Assembly: GCA_029262175.1 (NCBI GenBank) | Contig: JAJCZV010000075.1 | Location: 5,001-41,504, forward strand | DNA from: Gemmatimonadota bacterium | GTDB taxonomy: Bacteria > Gemmatimonadota > Gemmatimonadetes > Palauibacterales > Palauibacteraceae | Length of the DNA: 36,504 bases | Direction: 5' to 3' | Part shown: one piece after another, positions 10,221-19,283 of the stretch | Numbering within the stretch: position 1 is the stretch's first letter | How the letters are laid out: each line of letters starts with the position of its first letter | Made by a program: the position numbers and the translations under genes | The notes under the pieces: model-generated | What the model was told of the DNA's origin: nothing | The model's database searches: none | The model's input: only the letters and a program-made list of their open reading frames with translations

Positions 10221-11465
10221 ATGATCGGCACCGTGGCGCTTCTGATCGTTCTACTGGTCCTTTCGGGCCTCTTCTCCGGCATCGAGATCGCGTTTTTCTC
10301 GATCGGGGAAGCGAAGACTCGTTCGCTCGTACACGACGGCCGGGCCGGCGCACGGGCGCTCGCGGAGCTCAAGTCCCGCCCGGAGCGGGTCCTGATCACG
10401 ATCCTCATCGGGAACAACGTCGCCAATATCGGGGCCGCCTCCGTGGCGACCTACGCGGCGACCCAAGCGTTCGGATCGGCGGGGGTGGGGCTCGCGACCG
10501 GCGTGATGACGCTGCTGGTGCTCTTCTTCGGCGAAATCACGCCGAAGAGTTTCGCGTCGCAAAACGCCGTTCGGCTCTCCTTGCTGGCTGCGCCGGTGCT
10601 CCGGGGGTTGGGTCGAATCATGCTCCCGCTGGTGCTCCCACTGGAGTGGCTCGTGAAGCGGGTGCTGCCTGAGTCGAACTCGGTGACCCGCGTCTCCGAA
10701 CGCGAAATTCAAACGATGACGCAGCTCGGGCACCAGGCCGGAGACATCGACGACCACGAGCGCCGTCTGATCGAACGCGTATTCACGCTGGACACGCTCA
10801 AAGCGCGCGCGGTCATGACGCCGCGTGTGGAAATACACGCGTGGCAGGATTCGATGCGACTGTCCGAGATCACGCCGGAGCTTCCCGACGTCCGCTTTAG
10901 CCGGATCCCCGTCTACGGCGAGTCGCTGGATGACGTGACGGGCGTGTTATACCGGAAGCAAGCGTACGACGCGCTGCTCTCGGGTCAGCGAGACGTGAAG
11001 CTTTCCCAGCTCGCGCGAGAACCGTTCTTCGTGCCCGACACGGTCACGCTGATCGAACTACTCCAGCAGTTCCAAACACGACGTGTACATATGGGATTGG
11101 TCGTTGACGAACACGGCGGCCTGGACGGCCTGATTACGATGGAAGACATCCTCGAGGAATTGGTCGGGGAGATCGTGGACGAGACCGATGAGCCGGAGGA
11201 GCCCATCGTCCGCCTCAGTCGCCGCGAGATCCTGGTCCACGGCGCGGCGGAACTCCGCGAGATCAACCATTTCTTCAACACGACGTTTCCGCTGTTGGAG
11301 CACCGTTCGTTCAACGGGTTCCTGCTTGAAGAGCTCGGTCGGGTTCCCGAGGCGGGCGAGACCATGGAGTACGGCGGCGTGTCGATCGAGGTCATGCGTG
11401 CGACGGAGACGCAGGTGACCCGGGCACGGATCCGTCGACAGTCGTTGGCTCCAATCGAGGAATAG
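10221..11465 (+). CDS. CNNM/CBS-domain membrane protein (CorC/HlyC family)
   Basis: A 414-residue membrane protein of the hemolysin C/CorC/CNNM group, implicated in magnesium or cobalt efflux and metal homeostasis. The N-terminal CNNM domain (about residues 1-170) has the LVLSGLFSGIEIAFFS opening, the GNNVANIGAAS motif and ITPKSFA. A CBS pair spans about 195-325 (VMTPRVEI and GLVVDEHGGLDGLITMEDILEELVGEI). The C-terminal transporter-associated domain follows (LVHGAAELREINHFF to the end). The ATG at 10221 lacks an obvious Shine-Dalgarno. It is in the same direction as the MoxR gene and may share its transcript. Confidence 0.93.
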   Translation: MIGTVALLIVLLVLSGLFSGIEIAFFSIGEAKTRSLVHDGRAGARALAELKSRPERVLITILIGNNVANIGAASVATYAATQAFGSAGVGLATGVMTLLVLFFGEITPKSFASQNAVRLSLLAAPVLRGLGRIMLPLVLPLEWLVKRVLPESNSVTRVSEREIQTMTQLGHQAGDIDDHERRLIERVFTLDTLKARAVMTPRVEIHAWQDSMRLSEITPELPDVRFSRIPVYGESLDDVTGVLYRKQAYDALLSGQRDVKLSQLAREPFFVPDTVTLIELLQQFQTRRVHMGLVVDEHGGLDGLITMEDILEELVGEIVDETDEPEEPIVRLSRREILVHGAAELREINHFFNTTFPLLEHRSFNGFLLEELGRVPEAGETMEYGGVSIEVMRATETQVTRARIRRQSLAPIEE

Positions 11466-11466
11466 G

Positions 11467-11661
11467 CCCGGAGTCGGCGAGGCTGTGTCCGCTCGCTGGC
11501 TGACGGGGCTCGGAGCCGGCGAGGCTGTTTCCGCTCGCTGGCTGGCGCTACGCGGAGGGGCTGAATGACCGGGGTCCTGCTCCGCCACTGGCCACTTTAT
11601 CGCCGCGCCGCGTCAAGCGCTTCGCGAGGCTGGCGCGAGCGGAAACAACCGCGCCGGCTCC
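11467..11661. repeat. three-copy intergenic repeat: two direct units and one inverted
   Basis: Units at 11467-11502 and 11508-11543 are direct copies at a 42-base offset sharing GGCTGT, TCCGCTCGCTGGCTG and the CGGAG..CGGCGAG start. A third, inverted copy at 11635-11661 pairs with 11512-11538 over 27 positions with 2 mismatches, with about 96 bases between the arms. The cluster lies between two convergent genes and could act as a bidirectional terminator. A related sequence occurs at 26376-26402 after another gene, which suggests a dispersed element. No T-run follows. Confidence 0.75.
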
Positions 11662-11670
11662 TCGGGCGAC

Positions 11671-12453
11671 TTAGGTGGGGGTGAGGCCGATGTAGCCGGA
11701 GTACCAGCCGACGAGGAAGTCTCCGAACAGGAAGGTCACGGCGGCGCCGAGGGCCAGGAAGACGCCGAAGGGGACGAGCTTGCCGGTCTTGAAGGAGATC
11801 GGACCGAAGATGACGGAGCCGGCGAGCGCCCCGAGAAAAATCGTCATGAGTGCGCCGACGGGGCCCAGGAACGCCCCGACCATCGCCATCATCTTCATGT
11901 CGCCGCCACCCATTGCGGGCTTTTTGAAGGCGCGCTCCCCCAGCCACCCGACTGCGAACAGAAGAAAGAAGCCGAGCGCGGCGCCCGCGAGGGAGATGAG
12001 CGGGGTCGGGTCGCCGGGGAAGAACGAGGCCGCGAAACCCGCCGCCAGACCGCCGACCGACAATTGGTCGGGGATCAGATAGTGGAGGGCGTCGGTCATG
12101 GCGATCGCGAGCAAGATCGTAAACAGGATCGCGCCGACCAGTCCGCGAGCCGTCGGTCCGTAGTGCCACGCCATCCCGACCCAAATGACCAGCGTCGCCA
12201 GCTCGACGGCGGGATACTGCCACGAGATCGGTTCTCGGCAAGCGCGACAACGGGCGCGTAGCAGGAGCCAGGAGAGGATCGGGACGTTGTCGTACCAACG
12301 GATCATCTCTCCGCAGGCCGGACACCGACTCCGAGGCTTCACCACGCTTTCGCCCGCCGGAAGACGGGAGATACAGACGTTCAAGAACGAGCCAACCGAG
12401 GCTCCCAAGAACGCTGCCCACCCGACAAAAAACAGATCCAACATCCCCGCCAC
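11671..12453 (-). CDS. type IV prepilin peptidase / N-methyltransferase
   Basis: A 260-residue inner-membrane aspartic protease that cleaves the leader of prepilin-like proteins and methylates the new N-terminus. The methyltransferase-type zinc site has two Cys pairs, CPAC (C44, C47) and CRAC (C69, C72). Catalytic aspartates are D121 (MTDALHYLIPD) and D185 in GGGDMK. About seven or eight membrane helices follow the hydrophobic N-terminus GASVGSFLNVCISRLP, a family signature. Length fits PilD/GspO/ComC. No pilin genes are nearby, as is common. The ATG at 12453 is taken; M4 is an alternative. Confidence 0.95.
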   Translation of the reverse strand: MAGMLDLFFVGWAAFLGASVGSFLNVCISRLPAGESVVKPRSRCPACGEMIRWYDNVPILSWLLLRARCRACREPISWQYPAVELATLVIWVGMAWHYGPTARGLVGAILFTILLAIAMTDALHYLIPDQLSVGGLAAGFAASFFPGDPTPLISLAGAALGFFLLFAVGWLGERAFKKPAMGGGDMKMMAMVGAFLGPVGALMTIFLGALAGSVIFGPISFKTGKLVPFGVFLALGAAVTFLFGDFLVGWYSGYIGLTPT

Positions 12454-12465
12454 ACCTCCAGCCGT

Positions 12466-13230
12466 TTAGTCGGCTCCCAGACGATCCAACAGGATCGCGC
12501 CAGCCGCAGCCACGTTCAAAGACTCGATCTGGGCGTGCAATTTCACGCCCACCGTCCGGCTCGCAACCGCACGCATCGCCTCTGAGACCCCGTGGGCCTC
12601 GCTACCCAGGACCAACGCGAGGTTCTCGGGACGCTCGTCGCCATGCACGACGGGGTCCCCTCTGGCATGGGCGACCCAAACCGGAATCTTGCGATCCGCC
12701 AGCCGGGATACGGCCTCGGTCCGGCTCGAACGAAACACCGGCAGCTTGAACGTGGAGCCGGCGGCGGCCCGCATGGCCTTGGGTCCCCAGGGGTCGGCGG
12801 CGGCTCCAACCAACACGACCGCGCTTGCACCCAGCGCGGCGGCGGTCCTGGTCAGCGTGCCTGCGTTACCGGGATCCTGCACGCCATCGAGGATCACGAT
12901 CAACCCGGATCTGACGTCGGCCCACCCCACGGAGGGAATCTCCCCGATGGCGAGAATCGGCTGCGGGGCGCCTACGTCCGAGATCAGCGCCATCAACTTC
13001 TTCGGCACGAGTTCGACGCGAACTCCGGCCGCGATCGCCCGATCGATCAAATCCCATACGTGGCTGCCCTCAGTGACGTCGTCGTTTGCGAGGATACGGA
13101 CGGCTCGGCCGGGTTGCGGCAGGAGCTCGGACACGAGCCGCGGACCCTCGGCCAGAAAGAGCCCGTGGTCCTCGCGTCCCTTCCGCCGTCGTAGGGATCG
13201 CCAGATCTTTGTCTCGGCGCGTGTAGGCAT
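12466..13230 (-). CDS. SpoU/TrmH-family RNA 2'-O-methyltransferase
   Basis: A 254-residue SPOUT methyltransferase that methylates ribose 2'-OH in rRNA or tRNA. The N-terminal substrate-binding domain (about 1-90) begins KIWRSLRRRKGREDHGLFLAEG. The C-terminal knotted domain has motif 1 (DPGNAGTLTRTAAALGA), motif 2 (LALVLGSEAHGVS) and motif 3 (LHAQIESLNVAAAGAIL). The start at 13230 (MPTRAETK) begins at the family's conserved helix; the open frame continues upstream into low-quality basic sequence across the divergent thiD promoter. It lies 12 bases before pilD and may be cotranscribed. The exact target nucleotide cannot be told. Confidence 0.92.
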   Translation of the reverse strand: MPTRAETKIWRSLRRRKGREDHGLFLAEGPRLVSELLPQPGRAVRILANDDVTEGSHVWDLIDRAIAAGVRVELVPKKLMALISDVGAPQPILAIGEIPSVGWADVRSGLIVILDGVQDPGNAGTLTRTAAALGASAVVLVGAAADPWGPKAMRAAAGSTFKLPVFRSSRTEAVSRLADRKIPVWVAHARGDPVVHGDERPENLALVLGSEAHGVSEAMRAVASRTVGVKLHAQIESLNVAAAGAILLDRLGAD

Positions 13231-13301
13231 CTGGGATTCTACGCTGCACACGCGGGCGGTGTCATGCGCCCCGTTCCGATGGACCAAACGGAAGGACCTA
13301 C

Positions 13302-14117
13302 TTGAGCCAGAAACGAATCGACCCGCCCGTTGCGCTGACGATCGCCGGTAGCGATTCAGGGGGAGGCGCCGGTATCCAGGCCGATTTGAAAACGTTTCAC
13401 GCGTTCGGCGTCTTCGGAACCAGCGCAATCACGGCGATCACTGCGCAAAACACCATAGGCGTCGACGCCGTGGAGACCGTGAGTCCGGCGCTCATTCGGG
13501 CGCAGATCGACGCGGTGGCCCGCGACCTCTTTCCTGTGGCCGTCAAGACGGGCATGCTCGCCACGGCGGCGGGGATCGAAGCCGTGGCCGAATCGATTCG
13601 TGCAGCCGCGCTCGATCGAATTGTGGTCGACCCGGTGATGGTTGCGACCAGCGGCGCCTGCTTGCTGGAACTCGATGCCGTGAACGCGCTGACCGAGAGG
13701 ATGCTCCCGCTCGCCGCACTCGTCACGCCCAACCTTCCGGAGGCCGAGATTCTCGCCGGCGGGACGATAGAAAACGAGGCCGACATGGCCCGGGCGGCGC
13801 GCGAGATCGTGGACCTGGGCGCAGGCGCAGCGCTGATCAAGGGAGGCCACGGAGAGGGCGAAGAGGTCGTCGACGTGCTCTGGGACGGATCCGACCAGCG
13901 CGTATGGAGAGGCCCGCGTCTGGCGACGACGAGCACACACGGGACGGGTTGCACGCTTTCGGCTGCGATCGCCGCGGGACTCGCGCTCGGCGCGCCGCTC
14001 TCCGAGGCGGTCGAAACCGGACTCCGATTCACGCACCGCGCGATCGCTTCAGCCCCCGGGCTGGGCGCCGGTCACGGCCCGCTCAATCATTGGGTGGAGC
14101 CCGTGTACCGCCCCTGA
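13302..14117 (+). CDS. thiD: hydroxymethylpyrimidine (phosphate) kinase
   Basis: ThiD phosphorylates HMP and HMP phosphate in thiamine biosynthesis, in the cytoplasm. The 271-residue protein has the ribokinase-fold family start [20 protein letters not shown], the [10 protein letters not shown] motif, VKTGMLA, and the anion-hole/catalytic [15 protein letters not shown] near the end. The start is a TTG at 13302: GGAAGGA lies 5 bases upstream and no in-frame ATG exists before the conserved core. No TPP riboswitch is visible in the 71-base upstream gap shared with the divergent methyltransferase. It stops 2 bases before the convergent aldehyde dehydrogenase. Confidence 0.95.
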   Translation: MSQKRIDPPVALTIAGSDSGGGAGIQADLKTFHAFGVFGTSAITAITAQNTIGVDAVETVSPALIRAQIDAVARDLFPVAVKTGMLATAAGIEAVAESIRAAALDRIVVDPVMVATSGACLLELDAVNALTERMLPLAALVTPNLPEAEILAGGTIENEADMARAAREIVDLGAGAALIKGGHGEGEEVVDVLWDGSDQRVWRGPRLATTSTHGTGCTLSAAIAAGLALGAPLSEAVETGLRFTHRAIASAPGLGAGHGPLNHWVEPVYRP

Positions 14118-14119
14118 TG

Positions 14120-16543
14120 TCACTCGCCGTAGGGCACCCAAATGTTTTTGACCTGAGTCGCCTGACGCATGAACTCGCGACCCTCGCCTCGGAGCGGATT
14201 GGACCAGTCACGCGGTCGCCCGAGATCGACCCACGTCCGCTTTAGGTTGTCGGCCGACAGCCGCTCGACTTCGGTCCCACCTTCCGCGCTGCCGAAATAC
14301 CACATCGCATCGACCCCATCGTGCGCCGCCAGGACCGGGGCCAACTCGTCTCGACGACCCGTGAGGATATTGATGACGCCGGCCGGGACGTCCGAGGTGT
14401 CGAGGACCTGATAGAGATCGGTCGCAGGGAGCGGCCAGCGGTCTGAAGCGATCGCGACGACCGCGTTCCCAGCGGCGACCGCTGGCATGACGGTCGACAC
14501 GAAGCCGAGCAAACTGGGCGCAGCGGGACAAGCGATCGCGATGACCCCTATCGGTTCGGGCATCGCGAGCGTGACGTTGCGAAACGGGGTTCGGTGGACC
14601 GCGCCGTCCCATTTGTCGGCCCAGGCCGCATACGTGAACAGCCGCCGTACGGACGCCTCCACTTCGCGACTCGCGGCCTCGGCGGATGCCCCCGTCAGCG
14701 ACGAGATGCGGTGTTCAAACTCTTCCTCGCGCGCGGCGAGGTTCTCGGCCAAATAGTAGAGAATCTGCGCCCGGAGATGCCCGGTCGTCGTAGCCCACTT
14801 TGTCGCGTGGGCCGCTTCGACCGCGTTGCGTACGTCTTTACGATTCGCATGCGCGACCTCGTCCGCGACGCGACCCGCATGATCGGTGACGGGCAAACTG
14901 TATCCGCCGTCGGGCCGACACTGCCTTCCACCGATGTAGAGTTTCGCGGTGCGATCGATACTCGGAAGACCCGGCACCGCCGGGTCTTCTTCGTCCCGCT
15001 CGGCGTCGACATCATCTTCGGTGTCGTCCGGGCGTCCACCGTTCGTGTAGATCGGCACGTCCTCGTCGTCACCGGTTCGGCGCGCGACATACTCCCACAA
15101 GCCCTCGCGTCCGCCCTCGCGCCCAAATCCGCTCTCTCGATAGCCGCCGAACCCGGAGGCCGCATCGAAAAAGTTCGTGCAGTTGATCCAGACCGTACCG
15201 GCCTTGATCTGCGACGCGATGTCGAGCGCCAGATTGACGTTCTCGGTCCAAACGCTGGCCGCGAGTCCGTAGCGCGTGTTGTTGCTGAGGGCGACCGCCT
15301 CCTCGGGGGTTCGAAACGTCATCTGAACCACCACCGGGCCAAAGATCTCGACCTGCGCGATGGTCGCGGCCGGCGAAACGTTCGTACACAGCGTCGGCGG
15401 ATAGAACCACCCGGCCTCGGGCACGCTCCAGGACGGCTGCCAGATCGTGGCACCGTCGTCCCGTCCTTCGTCGACGAGCCCTCGGATCTTTTCGAGTTGT
15501 ACGGGCGCGATGATGGCACCGATGTCCACGCCTTTGTCGAGCGGGTCGCCCATGCGAAGCGTTTCCATCCGGGCGCGCAGTTTCTCGGCCAGGGCGTCGG
15601 CGATTCCTTCGTGGGCCAGGATTCGAGATCCGGCGCAGCACACTTCGCCCTGGTTAAACCAGATCGCGTCGACGACGCCTTCGACGACGCTGTCGAGATC
15701 GGCATCGTCGAAGACCACGAACGGAGACTTCCCCCCCAGTTCGAGCGAGATCTTCTTCCCCGTGCCGGCAGTCGCACGACGGATGTGCCGGCCGACCTCG
15801 GTCGATCCGGTGAAGGCGATTTTGTTGACGTTCGGGTGATCGACGATCGCTGCCCCCGTCCGTCCGTCTCCCGTCACGATGTTGACGACGCCCTTCGGCA
15901 ATCCCGCCTCATCGCAGAGTTCCGCAAAACGAAGCGCGGTCAGCGACGTGAACTCCGCCGGCTTGAGCACGACCGTGTTCCCCATTGCGATCGCGGGCGC
16001 GATCTTCCACGCCAGCATGAGCAGCGGGAAGTTCCAAGGGATGATCTGACCCACGACCCCTACGGGCCCGTACCCCTCGAACTCGGTTTCGGCGAGCTGA
16101 GCCCAGCCTGCATGGTGATAGAAGTGGCGCGCGACCAGAGGGATGTCGATGTCGCGCGATTCTCGGATGGGTTTTCCGTTGTCGAGCGTCTCGAGCGTCG
16201 AAAACAGCCGCGCGTGCTTCTGAAGGTGCCGAGCAATGGCGTACATGTGTCGCGCCCGTCCGTGGCCACCGGCTGCTTCCCATCCGGGTTGGGCCGCACG
16301 TGCTGCTGCGACCGCCGCGTCGACGTCCGCGTTCGATCCCTGCGCGATCTCCGCCAGCTGCTCTTCCGTGCTGGGATTCAAGGTCGGAAAGAACTCGCCC
16401 TGGGACGGGGCGCACCAATCGCCTCCGATGAAATGCTCGAACCGGGGACCGCGCGCCTGGATCCAGGCGTGCGCGTTGTCCACCCCTTCGGGCGCCGGAC
16501 CGTACTCCATCGTTTCGAACAGCTCTGCGATCTTGTTGGGCAT
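14120..16543 (-). CDS. ALDH16-type two-domain aldehyde dehydrogenase
   Basis: An 807-residue NAD(P)-dependent aldehyde dehydrogenase with two ALDH modules. Domain 1 (about residues 30-505) is complete: PWNFPLLMLAWK, the GSTEVG nucleotide motif, E268 in SLELGGKSP and the catalytic C302 in GEVCCAGSR. An acidic linker (about 505-555) follows. Domain 2 (about 560-807) keeps an NAD-binding-like PIGVIAIACPAAPSL and AGNAVVAIASD region but has no ELGGK glutamate or catalytic cysteine, as expected for the ALDH16 family. Lying 22 bases after deoC, it is a candidate to oxidise the acetaldehyde made by that aldolase. The ATG at 16543 gives the family start; upstream frame overlaps deoC. Confidence 0.93.
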   Translation of the reverse strand: MPNKIAELFETMEYGPAPEGVDNAHAWIQARGPRFEHFIGGDWCAPSQGEFFPTLNPSTEEQLAEIAQGSNADVDAAVAAARAAQPGWEAAGGHGRARHMYAIARHLQKHARLFSTLETLDNGKPIRESRDIDIPLVARHFYHHAGWAQLAETEFEGYGPVGVVGQIIPWNFPLLMLAWKIAPAIAMGNTVVLKPAEFTSLTALRFAELCDEAGLPKGVVNIVTGDGRTGAAIVDHPNVNKIAFTGSTEVGRHIRRATAGTGKKISLELGGKSPFVVFDDADLDSVVEGVVDAIWFNQGEVCCAGSRILAHEGIADALAEKLRARMETLRMGDPLDKGVDIGAIIAPVQLEKIRGLVDEGRDDGATIWQPSWSVPEAGWFYPPTLCTNVSPAATIAQVEIFGPVVVQMTFRTPEEAVALSNNTRYGLAASVWTENVNLALDIASQIKAGTVWINCTNFFDAASGFGGYRESGFGREGGREGLWEYVARRTGDDEDVPIYTNGGRPDDTEDDVDAERDEEDPAVPGLPSIDRTAKLYIGGRQCRPDGGYSLPVTDHAGRVADEVAHANRKDVRNAVEAAHATKWATTTGHLRAQILYYLAENLAAREEEFEHRISSLTGASAEAASREVEASVRRLFTYAAWADKWDGAVHRTPFRNVTLAMPEPIGVIAIACPAAPSLLGFVSTVMPAVAAGNAVVAIASDRWPLPATDLYQVLDTSDVPAGVINILTGRRDELAPVLAAHDGVDAMWYFGSAEGGTEVERLSADNLKRTWVDLGRPRDWSNPLRGEGREFMRQATQVKNIWVPYGE

Positions 16544-16565
16544 AGCGTCTCTTAGTTGGGTTTCG

Positions 16566-17615
16566 TCAGCCCATCGGGTGTCGATGAAACGCCGAATACC
16601 GACCGGTGACCCAGTGTTCGAGTTGACGTTCGATGTCGGCCAGCAATGAACTCGCTCCAAAACGAAACAGAGAACGATCGAGCCATTCGTCCCCCAGCTC
16701 TTCCTTGATGAGGATCAACCACTCGAGCGACTCCTTCGCCTTGCCGATCCCGCCGGCCGGCTTTATCCCCACCTCGAAACCGGTGAGCGCGTGGTAGGCG
16801 CGGACCGCGCGCGCCATGACCAGACCAAATGGAAGCGTCGCGTTGACCTTCTCTTTACCCGTAGACGTCTTGATGAAATCGGCACCCGCCATCATGCAGG
16901 TCCAACTCGCGCGCGCCACGTTGCGAAGCGTTCCCAACTCACCCGTGGCCATGATTGTTTTCAGGTGGGCGTCGCCACACGCTTCGCGAAACGCCCTCAC
17001 CTCGTCGTACAGAGCTTGCCAGTCCCCGGTCAGCACATGACGACGGGTGATCACGATGTCGATCTCTTCCGCACCGGCCTCTACCGCTCGGTGGATCTCG
17101 TCGATGCGTGTGGGGAACGGGGTGAGTCCCGCGGGGAATCCCGCCGCGACGGAACACACCGGGATCCCGGTCCCGACGAGGGCCTCGACGGCGGCGCTCA
17201 CCATCGTGGGGTAAACGCACAGCGACCCGACGCGAAGGTCCAAGTCTTCGACGCCGAGGGCCTCGACCAGATCCTGCCGGATGGGCTGGCGCGCTTTGGC
17301 GGCGAGCCGCCGGATACGGCCCGGAGTGTCGTCACCCGCCAGCGTGGTGAGGTCGATCATCGTCACCGCCCGCAGCAACCACGCGGCCTGCCATTCCTTC
17401 TTGATGCTGCGTCGCTTTCCGAGCGTCGCGGCGCGACGTTCGATGGCGCTCCGATTGGCCCGTTGACCCATGATCAAGTCGGTGTCGAGCGGGATACCGG
17501 CGTTGCGCCCGTCTCCGGGAGCGATCGAACCGGCCGCCCCCGACGCAGCGTCGCCAGCCGAGCGAACGCCGCTCGATGAATCCAGTGTGAGGGTCTTTTT
17601 GGTCGTCTTCGACAT
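16566..17615 (-). CDS. deoC: deoxyribose-phosphate aldolase
   Basis: Cleaves 2-deoxyribose 5-phosphate to glyceraldehyde 3-phosphate and acetaldehyde in deoxynucleoside catabolism. The 349-residue protein resembles the longer, eukaryote-like DeoC group. The Schiff-base lysine is K249 in DFIKTSTGKEKVNATL, K285 is in GIKPAGGIG, and the acid/base aspartate lies in EEIDIVI (D186). SLCVYPTMV and SVAAGFPAG motifs are intact. About 40 N-terminal residues rich in Ser, Ala and Gly are extra. The ATG at 17615 follows an AAAG rather than a strong Shine-Dalgarno. It sits upstream of ALDH16 in one transcription unit. Confidence 0.96.
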   Translation of the reverse strand: MSKTTKKTLTLDSSSGVRSAGDAASGAAGSIAPGDGRNAGIPLDTDLIMGQRANRSAIERRAATLGKRRSIKKEWQAAWLLRAVTMIDLTTLAGDDTPGRIRRLAAKARQPIRQDLVEALGVEDLDLRVGSLCVYPTMVSAAVEALVGTGIPVCSVAAGFPAGLTPFPTRIDEIHRAVEAGAEEIDIVITRRHVLTGDWQALYDEVRAFREACGDAHLKTIMATGELGTLRNVARASWTCMMAGADFIKTSTGKEKVNATLPFGLVMARAVRAYHALTGFEVGIKPAGGIGKAKESLEWLILIKEELGDEWLDRSLFRFGASSLLADIERQLEHWVTGRYSAFHRHPMG

Positions 17616-17681
17616 CTTTAGGACAGCCCTTCAGATTGTGTGCGTCTGTGAATATCGCCTCAGGAACCCGGTGGTGCGAAC

Positions 17682-18404
17682 GTGACCGACCTCATCGACC
17701 TGGACCGGCTGCGACGCGAGCTCAGCGAAGTCGGCACGTCCGAGCGCGCGGTCGGAGCAAAAGCCTACCTCAAAAGCGACCTCGAGTTTCTCGGTGCCGC
17801 AGTGCCGGACATGAGGCGCTGGATCAAGAAATGGCTGCGAGAACGGCCGGACTTGAGTCGAGCGCAGCTGGTCTCCGCAGCGAAACAACTGTGGCGTCTG
17901 CCGGTGAACGACTTCCGACATTCGTCGGCCATTCTCCTCCAACTCCGCGGCGGGCTGCTCGACCCGCGAGATCTCCCCATGCTGGAGCGCATGATTCGGG
18001 AGTCGAAGACGTGGGCCTACGTAGACCTCCTGGCCGTCCACGTCGTCGGTCCGCTCGCTGAGCGCCACGACCTTTCGAGCGAACTCGACCGATGGGCGGC
18101 GGATCCTGATTTTTGGATCCGTCGATCCGCGATGCTGGCGTTGTTGGGCCCGCTCAAACGAGGCGAGGGTGAGTGGAAGCGGTTTGCACGTTATGCGGAC
18201 GACATGCTCGAAGAGGACGAGTTCTTTATCCGCAAAGCGATCGGTTGGATCCTGCGCGACGTCTCCAAGATCGACCCGGCGCGCGTGGTGGCTTGGCTCG
18301 AGCCGCGAGCGGCTCGGGCGTCCGGGGTCACGATGAGAGAGGCGGTCCGGTATCTCGACGAGTCCGACCGCGAGCGTCTGATGACCCTCTCTCGCGGCGG
18401 CTGA
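17682..18404 (+). CDS. AlkD-like DNA alkylation repair protein
   Basis: A 240-residue all-helical HEAT-repeat protein of the AlkD family, DNA glycosylases that remove N3- and N7-alkylpurines. The residues known to be key in AlkD have counterparts: the TWAYVDLLA segment (Trp and Asp near the active site), the FWIRRSAML segment (Arg), and FFIRKAIGWILRDVSK (Trp). Length is the family's usual 220-240. The gene lies opposite to its neighbours: 66 bases from divergent deoC and 13 bases from the convergent phosphorylase gene. Its presence between the two nucleoside operons may be chance. Confidence 0.9.
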   Translation: MTDLIDLDRLRRELSEVGTSERAVGAKAYLKSDLEFLGAAVPDMRRWIKKWLRERPDLSRAQLVSAAKQLWRLPVNDFRHSSAILLQLRGGLLDPRDLPMLERMIRESKTWAYVDLLAVHVVGPLAERHDLSSELDRWAADPDFWIRRSAMLALLGPLKRGEGEWKRFARYADDMLEEDEFFIRKAIGWILRDVSKIDPARVVAWLEPRAARASGVTMREAVRYLDESDRERLMTLSRGG

Positions 18405-18417
18405 GCCACCGACCCGG

Positions 18418-19281
18418 TCATGCTTCGGAGAAACGAGCCACCGAGGCCGCCACCAGCTTCTGAAAGTCGTGTTCGACCAGCTTGCCGATCTCGAGAACCT
18501 CTTCGTGATCGAGCGGCTCATCGGTCACCCCCGCCGCGAAGTTGGTCAGACACGAGACGGCGACGCAGCGGATCCCGAGCGCGCGCGCCGCGATGACCTC
18601 CGGGACGGTCGACATGCCGACCGCGTCAGCCCCGAGCGTCCGCAACATGCGGATCTCGGCGGGGGTCTCGTAAGCCGGGCCGTGCATAGCGGCGTAGACG
18701 CCCTCCTTGAGAGGAAGCCCTTGAGATTCTGCCGTGCTACGGACGATGGCTCGAAGCTCCGGGTCGTACGCGAAAGAGAGGTCGGGGAAACGGGACTCCG
18801 TACCGACGACGGGTCCGAACAACGGACTGGTGCCGGTGAGGTTCAGGTGATCCCGGACCAACATGAGTTCTCCCGGAAGAAGGCCCTCCCGGATCGCGCC
18901 GGCCGCGTTTGATAGAAAGAGGGACGTGACGCCGAGCGCGCCGAGCACGCGGACGTAGAAGGCGACACGGTCCGGTGAACCGCCTTCATAGAGGTGCACC
19001 CGCCCGCTCAGCCCCAACACGGGAACGCCGTTCAGCGTACCGACCACGGCTTCACCGGAGTGCCCAATGACGGTGGGTCGCGGCCACCCAGGGAGGACGT
19101 GGTAGGGGATATGGAGAGGATCGCGAATGGCGCGCGCGAGCCCGCCGAGTCCGGAGCCCATGGTAATCGCCGCCAGGGGTCGATCGGTGCCCAAGCGCTT
19201 CTCGATGTGTCCCTCCAGGACCGTTGCCGCCGCCTGGACATCCGCGCTGATCTTGTTCGGATCCAATTCCACTTCTCCCAT
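18418..19281 (-). CDS. purine nucleoside phosphorylase
   Basis: Trimeric-type PNP, 287 residues, which splits purine (deoxy)nucleosides with phosphate to base and (deoxy)ribose 1-phosphate. Motifs in order: GSGLGGLA phosphate loop, RPTVIGHSGE, LGLSGRVHLYEGG, LFLSNAAGAI, the PAYETPAEIRML block with the base-contacting glutamate, VGMSTVPEVIAARALG and SCLTNFAAG with the asparagine that favours 6-oxopurines. The ATG is 2 bases after the upstream transporter stop, so translation is coupled. Product deoxyribose 1-phosphate would need a pentomutase, not seen here, before DeoC. Confidence 0.96.
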   Translation of the reverse strand: MGEVELDPNKISADVQAAATVLEGHIEKRLGTDRPLAAITMGSGLGGLARAIRDPLHIPYHVLPGWPRPTVIGHSGEAVVGTLNGVPVLGLSGRVHLYEGGSPDRVAFYVRVLGALGVTSLFLSNAAGAIREGLLPGELMLVRDHLNLTGTSPLFGPVVGTESRFPDLSFAYDPELRAIVRSTAESQGLPLKEGVYAAMHGPAYETPAEIRMLRTLGADAVGMSTVPEVIAARALGIRCVAVSCLTNFAAGVTDEPLDHEEVLEIGKLVEHDFQKLVAASVARFSEA

Positions 19282-19283
19282 TG

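Noticed and set aside
13231..13301. Possible TPP riboswitch before thiD
   Set aside because: The gap is only 71 bases and has no TPP riboswitch core sequence.
14594..16555. Long open frame on the plus strand opposite the ALDH16 gene
   Set aside because: It is antisense to a clear ALDH; the long frame reflects high GC codon bias and its translation shows Arg/Asp/His-rich sequence without family motifs.
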